In this document: piece by piece, positions 1 through 11,600 of the stretch
How positions within the stretch are numbered: position 1 is the stretch's first letter
Layout of the letters: every line of letters starts with the position of its first letter
Origin: Azolla pinnata
Taxonomy: Eukaryota > Streptophyta > Polypodiopsida > Salviniales > Salviniaceae
NCBI GenBank assembly: GCA_037176905.1
Contig: JBBBWG010007779.1
Span: forward strand, 121,997-156,135
DNA: 34,139 bases
Direction: 5' to 3'
Translations under genes and position numbers: made by a program
The notes under the pieces: generated by a model
What the model saw: the letters and a program-made list of their open reading frames with translations, nothing else
Told to the model about the DNA's origin: nothing
The model's database searches: none

Positions 1-1341
1 CAGCACAAATGAGCATCAACCAAATGCACGGCAGCTAGCTGCAGAAGCATTTTTCTGAATTAGATAATGATAAGATGAATCAACATACTAGCTTATATAT
101 TGAAATATTAACCCGATAGTCCCATTTCCTGGTCATCTCTGATATGACATTCTTGGCGTTTGAGTGTAAAGTAAAAAGTTCCACCTGCCCTGGAAAGTCA
201 AAGAGCATGTAGTGATCTGCACACAAATATCACAAACTGTTAATTCAGTCTGTCCATGCATATGAAATAAGTGTTTTCTCTTGGATCCTGCACTAGGCAT
301 AAGAATAAAAAAGTTGTTTTTCACAGGCAAAATTTTCCAGAAAACGAATAGAAAGTTGATTTTATGAGACAGTGTATTGATAGCAGCCCCTGAAGGTGTA
401 GATCTAATCTAACGTGCACATCAAAGAAATAATGGAGACATCAGGATATAATTATGAACGGTTATGAACAATTATGGCCGTAGACTGAATTTTGCAGGCA
501 GGCAATCCTTAATTTGATTTGGGTGCTTAATAGGATTGTGTTTTGGATTCCTTATTTAGCTTCTAGACAGGGATGCCTAATGGTAGACGCCTGCAGATAG
601 ATGCAAATTGAAAAAGAATCTCTATCCTTTGTGAAAGCAAAGGAATGCAGAACACAAGCCTAATAGACACCCAAACCAAAACACCTGCAAATTTTAGTGT
701 ACTAGGTCTTCAACTTTCAGATGTAAAAAATGGCCTCCTAAGAGCTCATCTCACAGTAATGTTGAACACAAATCTTGACCCCACTAGCACTTCTTTTTTC
801 ACCTTCACGCACGTTCTGCAAAAATCATCCCACAATGCATTTGAACAGTAGAGGAGACTTTACACTACATTTATTTCATCTTATTTCATACCTTTCTCTA
901 AAGGTTCAAGTTTGGCTTTCAACCAGTCAATATTTTTCTCCAAATAATCCATGCAATAAACAAGACCTGAACAGATAAAAGAATAAACCTAGTTAACAGC
1001 TCGAGGAGAGGATTATCGATGACAGAAAGAGTAAGTAAGAATTACCTCCGTTTGGGCCAAGCCCATATTGATTCATGGCATCCTCCAACTTGATGAGGTC
1101 CTCTACATTAACGGCACAATCATAAGGTAATCTGTCATTTGCTGGGTCTAAATTTATAACCGCCACTTTCCTGTAACAGGAAACTGTCGATGTCACAGCA
1201 TGCAAGTTCGGGATTTGGGGTTGAACCAATAAAACATAATTTGTCTTACCGTCCAGCGAGACGAAGAAATTCGGACATCCCATTGCAGTATGTCGTTTTG
1301 CCAGAGCCTGGGGGACCGATTACCACTTGTCCGAAAACCAT
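1..1341 (-). CDS. GPN2: GPN-loop GTPase 2 (QQT1/GPN2), 3' end off window
   Basis: Five exons are visible: 1250-1341, 1046-1170, 892-966, 113-216 and 1-38, the last cut by the window edge. All junctions are GT-AG and phases agree. The start ATG at 1341 gives [17 protein letters not shown]; the P-loop GPPGSGKTT is residues 9-17. The family-defining GPN loop (GLGPNGG) closes exon 2. Exon 3 encodes [19 protein letters not shown], exon 4 the switch region [10 protein letters not shown], and exon 5 begins [10 protein letters not shown]. About 144 residues of a protein usually near 300 are present. GPN2 proteins are GTPases that act with GPN1/GPN3 in assembly and nuclear import of RNA polymerase II. 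Arabidopsis QQT1 is needed for early embryo divisions. A pyrimidine-rich acceptor lies just before the ATG (AG at about 1347), so a 5'-UTR intron is likely. Donor-like sites on this strand near 1533 and 1788 could mark the end of the leader exon. Identity is sure; the UTR is inferred. Confidence 0.93.
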
Positions 1342-1945
1342 AGCACCTGAAAAGGATAACGGAGAATCAAGCCAACGGACACCTGCAGTTTTTGTGAGGG
1401 GCTGTAACCTAGAGAAATGTACCAAATTTGAAGTTTTTTTTTTTTAATGCGAGGAGGATGTTCCCTGACAACGGAGGAGGGTGCAGGGTCCATCTAAAAC
1501 AAACAATCAAATGGGTTTTCTCCTACCTACCGGATGCATTACGGTGAGCTGTTCCATAGCCAAAAGCCTAAGTAGCTTACAGAATCTATCCTTGCGACTG
1601 AAGCTTTTGATCAGGCCAGTGTGAGGATTCATTGGGCCTGACCACAACCGATTTCTGCTGGAGAAAGATGGACAAGGGTGTTGGACGCCACGAAAATCTA
1701 GCTGCAGTGCAGCCGCAGAGCGACGAAAGGTGCGTGTTTTTCCGAAAGACGGGACCAAGACGAGAGGACGGATGTACCTACCTGTCTGTGAGAAGGGATT
1801 CGAGGAAGGTGTCGAGGCGCGGCAGAGCAGAGCAGAGCAGACGCGACGCAGAATCTTATCAAGGCGTTCCACGGACCACCATGAACAAAGAGGTTTTAGA
1901 AGCTACATATATACTCTTAAGACGCCTGCCATGTATATATACTGA

Positions 1946-2000
1946 CAGATTCAGATTCAGATTCAGATTCAGATTCAGATTCAGATTCAGATTCAGATTC
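1946..2000. repeat. CAGATT hexanucleotide repeat, about nine copies
   Basis: Fifty-five bases consist of the unit CAGATT repeated almost perfectly about nine times. Degenerate AGATTC/ATTCGG relatives continue to about 2040. The unit length is a multiple of three, so open frames run through it on both strands (for example RF repeats on plus and LN repeats on minus), but nothing indicates translation. It is not the plant telomere repeat. Confidence 0.9.
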
Positions 2001-2181
2001 AAATCTAGATCCAAATTCGGATTCGGAATCCTAGATTCCGAACGAATTAGAGGCTGGCCGCAGTAGATTTCGAGCACGTGCAAGGACGACGACATAAGCA
2101 TATGCTAAAACTCTTACAAGATCAGAGCATAGAATGAGCTGCATCCGCAGTCGTGGCAGTGCTTCCTGATACAGAACAAAG

Positions 2182-2435
2182 CACCAAAAAAAAAAAACAA
2201 AGCAAAGCTGCAAGGGAAGGAAGAGAGAAAAGAAAAAATCAGATCTTGATTTGGGAAAAGGCTAGGATGTGCATGGACCTCATGGGCATCGTTGCGAGGT
2301 TTGTTTGACGGATGCAACTATAGAATCTTAAGCTCTTCCTTCCCTTGTGAAAGAAAGAAAGAACGAGAGAGGAAGAAGCACAAGAAAAAAAAACAAAGCA
2401 GAGTTGTAGGGGAAGGAAGAGAGAAAAAAAGCAAG
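2182..2435. repeat. Two-copy direct repeat in A/G-rich DNA
   Basis: A segment of about 55 bases (A-run, then ACAAAGCA, then GGGAAGGAAGAGAGAAA) occurs at about 2182-2237 and again, diverged, at about 2377-2435. The copies are some 195 bases apart. They share order and spacing of sub-blocks, so this looks like an old local duplication rather than chance in purine-rich DNA. Confidence 0.55.
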
Positions 2436-2555
2436 AATATGGAGAAGAAAAATGCATTGATCAAAGGAAGAGAGACAAGAAGGGGGGGGGAGGGAAACAG
2501 AGTGAAGAAGAATCAGAGAGAATGAAAGCAAATGGAATTGAGAATCGCGGAGCCC

Positions 2556-2676
2556 TATTTAAGCAGCCGGCGAGGAGAGAGCATCCATAATCAATCGAGT
2601 CTCTGGAGAACTCCATCAGCAGCAATACTCCCCCCCTCCATCACCAGCTTGATATATATCAACCCATAAACCCTAA
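2556..2676 (+). promoter_or_regulatory. Promoter-like segment: TATA box and telo-box
   Basis: TATTTAAG at 2556-2563 looks like a plant TATA box, followed by a GC-rich then CT/CA-rich stretch typical of a leader. The telo-box AAACCCTAA lies at 2668-2676; in plants this element is common near the starts of translation- and growth-related genes. No complete open reading frame follows directly. The site could drive the SDN-like gene that begins downstream, or it could be left over from a lost gene. Confidence 0.4.
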
Positions 2677-2809
2677 GCCCTAAAGAGCAGAGTTTGGAAA
2701 GAATGCGTAGCAGCAGGAGCAATCGGACAAGTGGGGGCATGAAGCCAGCAATAGCAGCATCGGTAGCAATGCTGAGCAACCGCGCCTTCCCGATCACGGT
2801 TCCGGTGGT

Positions 2810-2932
2810 GACCCCGACAACTGCACCCTGACCATGTCCTACGGCGACGGAACTGGCATCTACACCGATGTGATCATCGACAACCCGGTGCTCGGCGCAT
2901 CGGCTGAAAATCCCATGCATTCGACATATTAA
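2810..2932 (+). pseudogene. Fragment resembling a pepsin-like (A1) protease
   Basis: A 40-residue open stretch contains CTLTMSYGDGTG followed by IIDNPVLG. Plant nepenthesin-type aspartic proteases have a similar block: a Cys, then SYGDG, then about twelve residues to a D..xLG element. There is no adjoining catalytic D-T/S-G motif and the frame closes on both sides. If the resemblance is real, this is only a relic of a host gene. The match is short and made by eye, so it is weak. Confidence 0.2.
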
Positions 2933-3135
2933 GCCGGTTAAATTCTTCCGAAGCGGATCGAGCAGGGAGGCTTCTTCCATGGCGCCACCTTGCACATTGC
3001 GCTCTGATCGTACATGCAGCTGTTCACACTTTCTGGTGTGCGTGTTCTTGTCGATGCCCCCCGCACAATGAGCGCCTTTGATTCCATGCATATACGCGCC
3101 GTTGTATACAGCTGAAAACACCCTCGGAACGCGTT

Positions 3136-3244
3136 TCTAAAAATTAAGAGAAACAAATCTTTCCACTAGCAAAGCAACAGAAGCTCGCACCGACGAAGTC
3201 TCTAAAAATTAAGAGAAACAAAATCTTCACACTAGCAAACAACA
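3136..3244. repeat. Two-copy direct repeat, 65-bp period
   Basis: The segment starting TCTAAAAATTAAGAGAAACA and ending near ACTAGCAAA is present at about 3136-3179 and again at about 3201-3244, with few differences. It sits between the promoter-like segment and the first recognised SDN-like exon. Confidence 0.8.
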
Positions 3245-3373
3245 CAAGCCTTTGCCACTCCAACAACTTAACACATTCATTCTCTAATATGTTTTCCTGT
3301 GGTGTAATATGCACTAGGGATGAAGGTTTAGAGATAGAACATGTAGTTTCTTCTTCTTCTCCTGTGGATATAC

Positions 3374-3531
3374 CAGATGTCCAGGCAAATGATCGCCCAA
3401 CAAGGGCAAGGCGAGCAGAGTAATGAGCTACCAGTGCATTGCCTAGCAGCAGCCCAGGTGGAAGATCTAGAAGAACTCCCATTTGAGCTTTTGCTATGGG
3501 TTGATCTGATTTATGCTCTGCCACGAGTGCC
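3374..3531 (-). other. Unrecognised exon-like open frame
   Basis: On the minus strand a pyrimidine-ended acceptor (AG at 3532-3533) is followed by about 52 open codons with ordinary codon use and a protein-like composition, including QMGVLLDLPPGLLLG and ALVAHYSARLALVGRSFAW. A GT donor-like site follows at 3372-3373. No flanking exon of the same protein was found and the family was not recognised. It may be an orphan exon of a lost gene or an accidental open frame opposite the 5' end of the SDN-like locus. Confidence 0.25.
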
Positions 3532-3592
3532 CTGAAATTTTAAAATTTCCGCCTCCTTCATCAATGGCTAACCTACTGATGCTTGTTTCCAG

Positions 3593-6500
3593 AGCAGAAG
3601 TTGGTTGCGATTACCCTCAGGCATCGGCGGTACAGAAAATATTACACATTTCCATCCAATGCCCAGGTTTGCTTACGCTCTGTACCCGATGAAATTCTTC
3701 AATCTGGAGTGTAGAGTCTATTCAAAGTTGGATTTTTGAAAAGGCTCATATGAGGAGCATTTCCTTTACGGAATATTATCATTGTTCTTTACCTTCAAAA
3801 CTAGTGCTCTCTCAGAAGGGAACAGATAACATGGACCAGAGACCGAATCAATGGGGATGTACAATGAAATGGTCATATCTTATCAGGGCCTTGGAAGGAA
3901 GGAACAATTAAAACCACATGCTAATAGAGCTATTAAAATCATAAAATTTTCTGTATGTTTATCAGACGACTCGTGATTATACATGTTTTCCTGTGAACAT
4001 AACATGCAGTCTGGCTCCCGGGTTTTCTGACTCCTTGTGAAATGTGATTTCATGTTTGGCTGTGATTGAGAAAAAAGTGCCTTTATGTGACTACCTAATT
4101 GGCCCTAAGGAGTCGTCCATCTCTAATCTATCACCTTGTGAGCTTATGGAATTATGTATCTTTGCATTCTTGTATGCGGCTGCAATCCAAACATATTAGC
4201 CCCATCTTTATAGCAAGTGTAAGATGTGAGCAGTGCTATGTTGATATGTGATATTATCAGTCAATAGTGATGCCAAATATAAACTGACCTCCTTAACCCA
4301 TTGCTGAATAATTTACTAATTTATAACCCAGCATTAAGTTTTTGTAAGAATTTCTTTGAGCAAAATCGAATGTTTATTTATCACATCCAATCAGTTATGT
4401 TTCCATGAGTATATACACGTTTTTATTGGTTGCTGTAGGGATGGGTTATGACTGATCAAATCAGAGAAAATGATTCAACTAAGCCAGAGAATATGCTCTC
4501 TATCTACTGTAAGATGGTTATCTGTGAAGGTGGACAGAAGGAAGTTGTGCATGTTAGCGTGTTGAATGGTAACTGCAAGGTGATTGATCTGAATGTCATG
4601 CCATTGCTTAATGTATATGAAATTTTCTGGACAATTTGACTACAATTATTCTGATCAGCATGTCCTGTTCACCAATAGGTGATGCTAAGCATGCCAGTAA
4701 AACCAGAAAAATTCGTGGTAGATTATTTGACCGCTACCACTGGAGTGTCTGAAGCTGATTTGGAAGATGTTGCATCAAATATTGTCGATGCACAGGTATG
4801 CGTTTATAGTATTGCTAGTATATGTTCCGTTTTCTCGGCCCACTATCATCAGAAAGTTAATTTGCGCTTTAGAAAATTACAAAATGCAGAGGGAAAAAGT
4901 TATGTCTTGTCTAGGCAGGTAGAGTAAAGGTTAGGTTTTCAGATATACCCCTTTCAGGCTCCTGGTTGATGTCATCAAAAAGGATTTGGCAATAATCCCT
5001 TCAAGTTGGATTTAGTAAGGCGTTAATCCTTAGAACCAGGAGCACATTCCTGTTTTTATGTCCTCTTTGACATAAACAAACTTTCCTCCTCTTGCATATG
5101 TAGGAGAAAGGAGTCGTTCCAACTTCTTATGGAGGCCTTGTCTGACCAATCAAGTAAAGTGGATATGTCCTTATGGCATATAAATGAATGTTAATTAAAG
5201 ATCTCAGACTTAATTTACAACCCCAAAAGTAAACAGTAATAGTAATCTTAAAATAACTCTGATGTGAACATAATAAGTCAACTGACTTTGACGTGTTAGC
5301 AATGGTCGTCCTACCAACATCAAAGTAAAAGCTAATGGCTAGTCTGAAACGGACTTGGATGTGATCATAGCGAGGTTAGGGGATATCTGCAGGCCCAATA
5401 CTGTAGCTCCGGATCCTAAACTAGGACATGATTATGATTACGAAAATGGAAACCTTTATCTAGGACATCTGATGGTTCTCAGAGCGTTGTACATGGATGT
5501 TGATCCTACATCTTGAAACAGCGAAGTTGTGGTGTTGAAATATGAGTTCTATGTCCCTCCTTCAATTTGAAGGAAATTGCAGCTAATAAGTTCTGTTCAA
5601 ATTTGCTCATGTTTGAATTGGGTGGAAATTGCTCCTCGTTATAAGTTTTCTTAGTAAACAAGATGTCATTGACATGCTCAAATGAGATAGAACCATCAAC
5701 TTTGCAATGCTATGAAAGCAGAGTTCATGTTGCTCACAGAGATTATCTTAGGGATCCATCTCACAAAGTTACAGCTATGTATGTTCAGAATTTCATTGAA
5801 ATGATAGTGAACTTTTACAAGAGAGTATTGTTGCTAATGATTGTGAGATAGTAGAGATACCAAGGATTAATAGTTTTTTAGAGCATGCTTTTCTTTGATT
5901 TCTAGGAAGCAGTACTGGGCCTTCTGACTTCAAACACCATCTTAGTGGGCCACTGTTTGTATCATCATCTTAGAGGTAATACAATTGCATTTCTGTTTTA
6001 GATTTCATCATATTTTCCAGACGCCGTCCAATTTTTCTAAACCTTGCTTGACATATTGATGAATTGCAGCATTGAAGATTGATCATTTAAGAGTTATTGA
6101 CACGTCGTTCATATTCCAATACCAGAATAAAAATGATTCTTATAATGCTGGTCTCAACAAGCTTTGCAAGGCATGTTTTGATTATTTCCTAATCAGCAAG
6201 TTACAAAGGTTTTTTCAATTTAATAATTATTTACTACAAGTTAAATTCTCCATGCCTTTGATAAGGATGGTACGACCTTCTTCAGTAGGATACACTATTG
6301 CATTCCCCAACTTGACATTGGATAATTGGAGCTATGCTACGCATTTTTTATATGATTTTCTAAATGCTTCAATTCTATCGAAAATAAGTCTGTAAACTAG
6401 AGTAGATGGACGTGTGCGTGATACTTTTGTATACCATGAAATATTAATCTAGAAACATGCTGGAATACATTAATTTAAGATATACAAATGAAATGTGGAT

Positions 6501-7516
6501 GTTTCAATTGGACTTGACTTCTTTGGTTGCAGAAAAGAAGTAAAAACTGAGATGTGTATCTGAAAATATGTAAGATCTGAATAATGAGGTGGGTTCTTAC
6601 GAGGAATTCACTGTGTGCAGGCGGTATTAGGATATGATTTTAAGAATGAGAGGGTGCCTTCTGACTGTTTAAATGGTGCAAAAATCCAAATGTGCATCGT
6701 ACTTCATGTGTTGGAGCACCAACCCAAAATCCGTATTGTCATTCAAGAGTCTGAGGTATAAATCAAAATATCAGCCCATTTATGCAATGCTGTTTTAGTT
6801 ATTATTATCATCATAATTTCTCCCAGTCAAACACCTTGACAGATGGATGAAGGGAGGCTACAGAAGCTTTATTTCCACAGAATTCCACAAACAGTATCTG
6901 TGGAGGACCTGAAACAAGTTATTCCAAAGAAGTTAAGCTGTGACATCAGGGTAAGAGGCCTTAATGTACACTTCAATACAACCTTGGTGTTTGTACATAA
7001 CTGATTTCATCTTAGAAGTTTGGATGACAGGAAATATGGCGGCCCAAGATAAAGTTTGGGAATACTTATATGATATTCAAATCCTCTAATGATGCAAACA
7101 AGGCATTTGATATGTTGAAAGGGCCTCTTACACAGGTAAGGGCTTCCCCACAGAAATACTGTAATTGCTTTGCATGCTTGACTGAATAACTGTTTATTTC
7201 TACTGCGTAGGATTCGTATGGTAGACCACAGAAATCATTGTCAGTTGCTGTCACAAGTAGAGATGGAAATGTAAGTAAAGCATCAGTTAAAGTGCGGAAA
7301 ATGTTGTGTTCGCCGAATGAACACATGAGAAGTAAAATCTCGGTCCAAGTATCTTGGGAGAACGGGCCAGAAAATGCAAAGAGGATAAAATTAATGGATG
7401 AAAGAGATGATGATTGTTCCCATCTTGAAGAACTTGAATTGATGAGGAACCAACTTAAGAGGAAGATTGCAGAAGTGCAGACTTTACAGAAAATTATCTC
7501 GGATTTACAAGGTTGA
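3593..7516 (+). CDS. SDN-family exonuclease homologue, catalytically dead, 5' end unresolved
   Basis: Nine exons: 3593-3666, 4439-4579, 4679-4795, 5906-5975, 6070-6170, 6621-6755, 6843-6950, 7031-7135, 7211-7516. All phases agree and about 384 codons stay open to TGA. The order follows plant small RNA degrading nucleases: EQKLVAITL and FPSNAQGWV linker, Exo I, ITGV-like TTGVSEADLE, Exo II (TILVGH), LKIDHLRVIDTSF, LCKAVLGY, Exo III, an RRM-like fold (LYFHRIP ... NTYMIFKSSNDANKAF ... GRPQKSL), then a C-terminal coiled coil. Active SDNs are 3'-5' exonucleases that trim and destroy miRNAs. Here every DEDDh residue is changed: Exo I ALDCEM reads SIYCKM, Exo II NDL reads HHL, and Exo III H....D reads S....G. 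Roughly 100 N-terminal residues usual for SDN1-3 were not found, and exon 1 has no ATG; the first in-frame ATG is 4448. Intron 5 is GC-AG. It is either a conserved pseudoenzyme or a young pseudogene. Confidence 0.8.
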
Positions 7517-8670
7517 AGGGATGTAATGTTTTCTGACTAATTGGATTAGGGTTATTTACTGATTGATATCTCTGATAACACAATGATAGTCTTCCTTTAG
7601 TTTTCGAAACTTTGATTCCTTTGCAATACAGCGATAATATCGAAAGTGATTTCATTGGAAACATGTAGCATCACCAATGGTGGTGAAAATTGTAAGGTTT
7701 TTTGGATGCTTAATGAAATTTGAGAACCTGATTTAGGCAAACTTAGAAAGTAAAAGGAGAATCTTGTGAAGCATGAAATTTTAATGAAGTAGATTGCTGC
7801 AATCCCTCCATAGCAACTTTGAATTGCACGATGTGTAAAGAACTTTTTATTGTTCAGACATAATCTCTCCCCTAAAGTTGGGGGACGTGAAAGAGGCAAA
7901 TTCACTGTAATAGTCTTCAAGAAAAGGTCTTACGTTGACAATAAACTATGCATTTAGGTAAATGGAAGCGTGGATGGAAACATGCCCACTATTCTCCCAC
8001 CCAATGGGGGTTCAAGAGGAAATTTGTCAGATTTACATGTGATTTAGGGTGGATTGGGTGTGATATATTCGCTTAGTTGTTGCTGCGCCCCATGAATTTT
8101 ATAAATGCTCTGAAGTGTTGCGATCATTCAGCTTGATAATTACAGATGGCAGATTTATGTATATCTCTTCAAGGGATTATGTGTTTGGAGAGAAAAGGCA
8201 TGGTATGCAGAAGACATACGCTGAATGGGCTCAAATTTGCCATGCAAATTTCCGCTTAAAACTAGCATAACAAGTCAAAAGAATGCTTATTACATTGGGC
8301 CCTCTAATTCAATGTGCTCATGGGCAATTTCCAAAGTCAACTTTGGGATTCGGCATGTTGTCAATCTGCAATGTTTATCTCCATTTGGCATCCAAAATGG
8401 TTTCAGCAGAGAGGTGAACAGTCCATTGCAGGGGACACAAAGTTGCATTGCAAGGGAAATCCGAGGCCAAACTGAGTGGTGAATGGGAAAATCTGAAGAT
8501 GCTGAATAATGAAGGGCAGATCTAAATGTTGTTCCTGAGCTTCTAGAGCCAGCGTGCAAGGTACGCAGGATTCCAATTTCTTTGATGATCTTTCTTCTTC
8601 TTCTTCTTCTTCCCATGATTTTGTATCGTGCTGGGCAGCAGTTGCGAAACTAAGGGGGGGTTAACCCGTC
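7517..8670. other. Non-coding interval between SDN-like gene and MTP6
   Basis: This should contain the 3' UTR of the SDN-like gene and the promoter/leader of the metal transporter. No conserved protein segment, RNA gene or transposon end was recognised. A short TTC run (about 8590-8610) and a G-run (8654-8660) just before the MTP6 start are the only simple-sequence tracts noticed. Confidence 0.5.
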
Positions 8671-11600
8671 ATGATCACTGCCAGAGCTTATTTCGGGAGA
8701 GCCTCTCGTCACCCTCCTCGATTCCCTCCTCTCTTGCATTCCATCGCATCTGCCAAACACAACGATGACGATGAGGTCCATGCATCCGCACCTTCCTCTA
8801 TTCCCAACTCAAGATCTAATTTGGTGTCTGAATATCGTCAGCATCGCTCTGATACAACACCTCAAAGATGTAGATTTGGAAGCCCATCAGGAATCAGCTT
8901 TTCTTTGGGCACAGCATGTAACGAAAATTCAGCCATAGCTGCAGATTTAAACAAACTTATTTCTACTTGGAGGCTTGCTAAACTTCATCATGGGCACCTT
9001 TTAACTGATTCATCTATACCGCCAGCTGTGATGCACCATCTTGATGCTACTACGCAGAGAATCATCCATGGCAGCAGGGTATTCAGACGGACACACATGG
9101 GTCATGCCCATGGTCCCCATCCAGTCCATCACCATCACAATTCTCCTGATGAAGATGGTTCGACGGAGGCAGGAGAGCGTGTTTCTCGAATTGGCCTCAT
9201 TGCAGATGTCTTCCTTACTGCCGGAAAAGGCTTCGCTGGTTATGTATCAGGAAGCACTGCCATAATTGCGGATGCTGCTCATTCTATGTCTGATGTTGTA
9301 AGAATTTTAACATGCTTATGTTTATTTGGTTATGTTCTCTTCCCTAGAACTGCTCGAAACCTGATGTTTTTTGAAATATTAAGCATTAAGCATTTGCAAG
9401 AGTTTTCAATATTAAGTTGAATTGTGCTTGGCCTTTGGCAAGGTTCCATATTAGCTAACATCATCGAATTGACACTTGCTGCACTAGTATGGGTCAGCTT
9501 GGTGCATATCAGACTTAGCTTGACTGTACCTGAAAGTTTTTATAGAATATTATGTGCATTGATAGTGCTCAAAGAAAACTCAACAAAAATGAGATGATAG
9601 GCTTTGGCACCCTATGTAGAATTTGTATACGAGTGGCTAAGTATTTCAAATTGCAGCAGGCATACTACTTTTATGTTGTATTCGATTGGCATATGGAAAT
9701 CGCCCAATTCTTTTTAAGAAACTATACAGGTTGAATCATGATGTTATTGTTTTTGGTTAAGTGTGGATATTTCATCCAAGTTGTTTATTGGGGATAAAAA
9801 CTATGAGTTCTCCTAAGTGGATAGTCTAAAATATTGTAGGAAATTTTCTTATGTGATACCAAGTATTTTAAAACTGTCCAGGTTCTTAGTGGAGTAGCAT
9901 TGTGGATTTATAAGGCAGCAAGGGCTCCCAAGGACCAAATGCATCCTTATGGTATTTCTATACTCGAGTATAAAGTGAACCAACATTTTTCTCACACAAT
10001 CATGCTTAATTAACAATGCATGCTGAGGCATTGCAGGTCACGGAAAATTTGAGACTCTTGGAGCATTAGGGATCTCAGGTGTGCTCATTTTTACTGGAGT
10101 TGGTATTGGCTGGCATGCTTTTGAAGCTTTACAGGCAAGAAGACGTGTCCCTATCTGAGCTTCCTGATATCTTTGTAATCCTATATAAACCATCTTTGAA
10201 CCTTTAATTTCATATATAAGTATTGGGAATCTTGTTCTGATTCAGATACATATATTCGAGAATTGTGTTTTAATGTGCAAATATTCATACAGGCTTTTGT
10301 ATCTGCAACAGATGGTATAACCTTAATTACATCTGCTGGGCCTGCCGAAAAACATAGTCATTCACATGGTGTTCATCATCATGGTATCGACAAAGACTAC
10401 CAGACTCTAGCACTCATTGCAGCTTTGCTTTCCATTGGTGTCAAAGAAGGGTGAGTGTTTTCTCAAGGCCAAATGTAGAAAATACCCCTGATATATAAAT
10501 CAGTATCAATAGTATCTCACATATATTTCAGACTTATCAAGTTTGATGATAATATACTCTTTGTATGAACGTTAATAGGATTATCAAGCCTGATATCCAA
10601 AACATAAGCATTCTAAATTAGACTCTGTGGTGAGACCAAACAAACTATTTCAGAAGATGTATAAAACTACTAAGCTCGTTCTTACTTAGTTTTCAAGGCT
10701 AAGATTTTAACATTTTATGATGAATAAACATGAGATACAATCACAAATTTTGTCCTTCATAATGCTGTAGGCTTTACAGGCTTTCTTCAGCTTTTAAAGA
10801 AGTATGAAGGCTGGTTTCTTTTTTATTTGGCATCATCTCATATCTCCAGGTTATATTGGATCACCAAAAAGGTTGGAGATGCACGTGGGAGTGAGTTATT
10901 GAAAGCAAATGCATGGCATCATCGAAGTGATGCAATTTCTTCAGTGATTGCACTCCTTGGTGTAGGTATGTACCACTCAATTTCTTTTGTACTTCCTTGA
11001 CATGGGAAAATTCACTCCATCCTTCGTGTAGGGGGTGCAATGTTAGGATGGAATTTCCTAGATCCCGCTGCTGGTCTTCTTGTGTCTGGCTTGATTATAA
11101 GAGCAGGTTGGCAAACTGGTTACCAAAGGTATGCAAGTATCATACTCGCATTTGTTTTTTTTTTCAATTCATTGGTCTTTGAAATGATGAATGATGAAGG
11201 CCGAAAGACTAACTAGAGATCTAGAGAGTTGCACAATGCATGAGGTACAGACAATGAACCCACCAAGGATGCATTCCAAATGCGTTTCTGGGTTATGGGG
11301 TTGATAATTCAAAAAGTACACTTGTCCTCATGCTTGTAGCTATTCACAAAATGTTTTAGTGTTAACTCGTGCTTATTTTGCAGCCTGCAGGAGCTTGTGG
11401 ATTCAGCACTCCCTGATTCTGTTTTGTCCCCGTTTAAAGAAACAGTTATGAGTATTTCGAGTGTAAAGGTAGACCTTAATGTTTCTTTGGATCATAAAGC
11501 TTGTTGTGTTTCATCGATTAGAGTTGTTTGACATTTTATTGCATTTAATTGCAGGGCTGTCATGCATTAAGAGGCCGTCGAGCTGGATCCTCTATACATC

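Larger units (their letters stand above)
1342..2549. other. GPN2 leader/promoter region and flanking non-coding DNA
   Basis: No conserved coding segment was recognised. The left part probably holds the GPN2 leader, with minus-strand donor-like GTAGGTA sites near 1533 and 1788. The middle has a hexanucleotide repeat, listed separately. The right part (2160-2520) is strongly purine-rich on the plus strand and contains two diverged copies of one roughly 55-bp segment (2182-2237 and 2377-2435). Open frames here are short and compositionally biased, so none is called as a gene. Confidence 0.5.

Noticed and set aside
1946-2000. Interstitial telomere repeat
   Set aside because: The unit is CAGATT, not TTTAGGG or a close variant.
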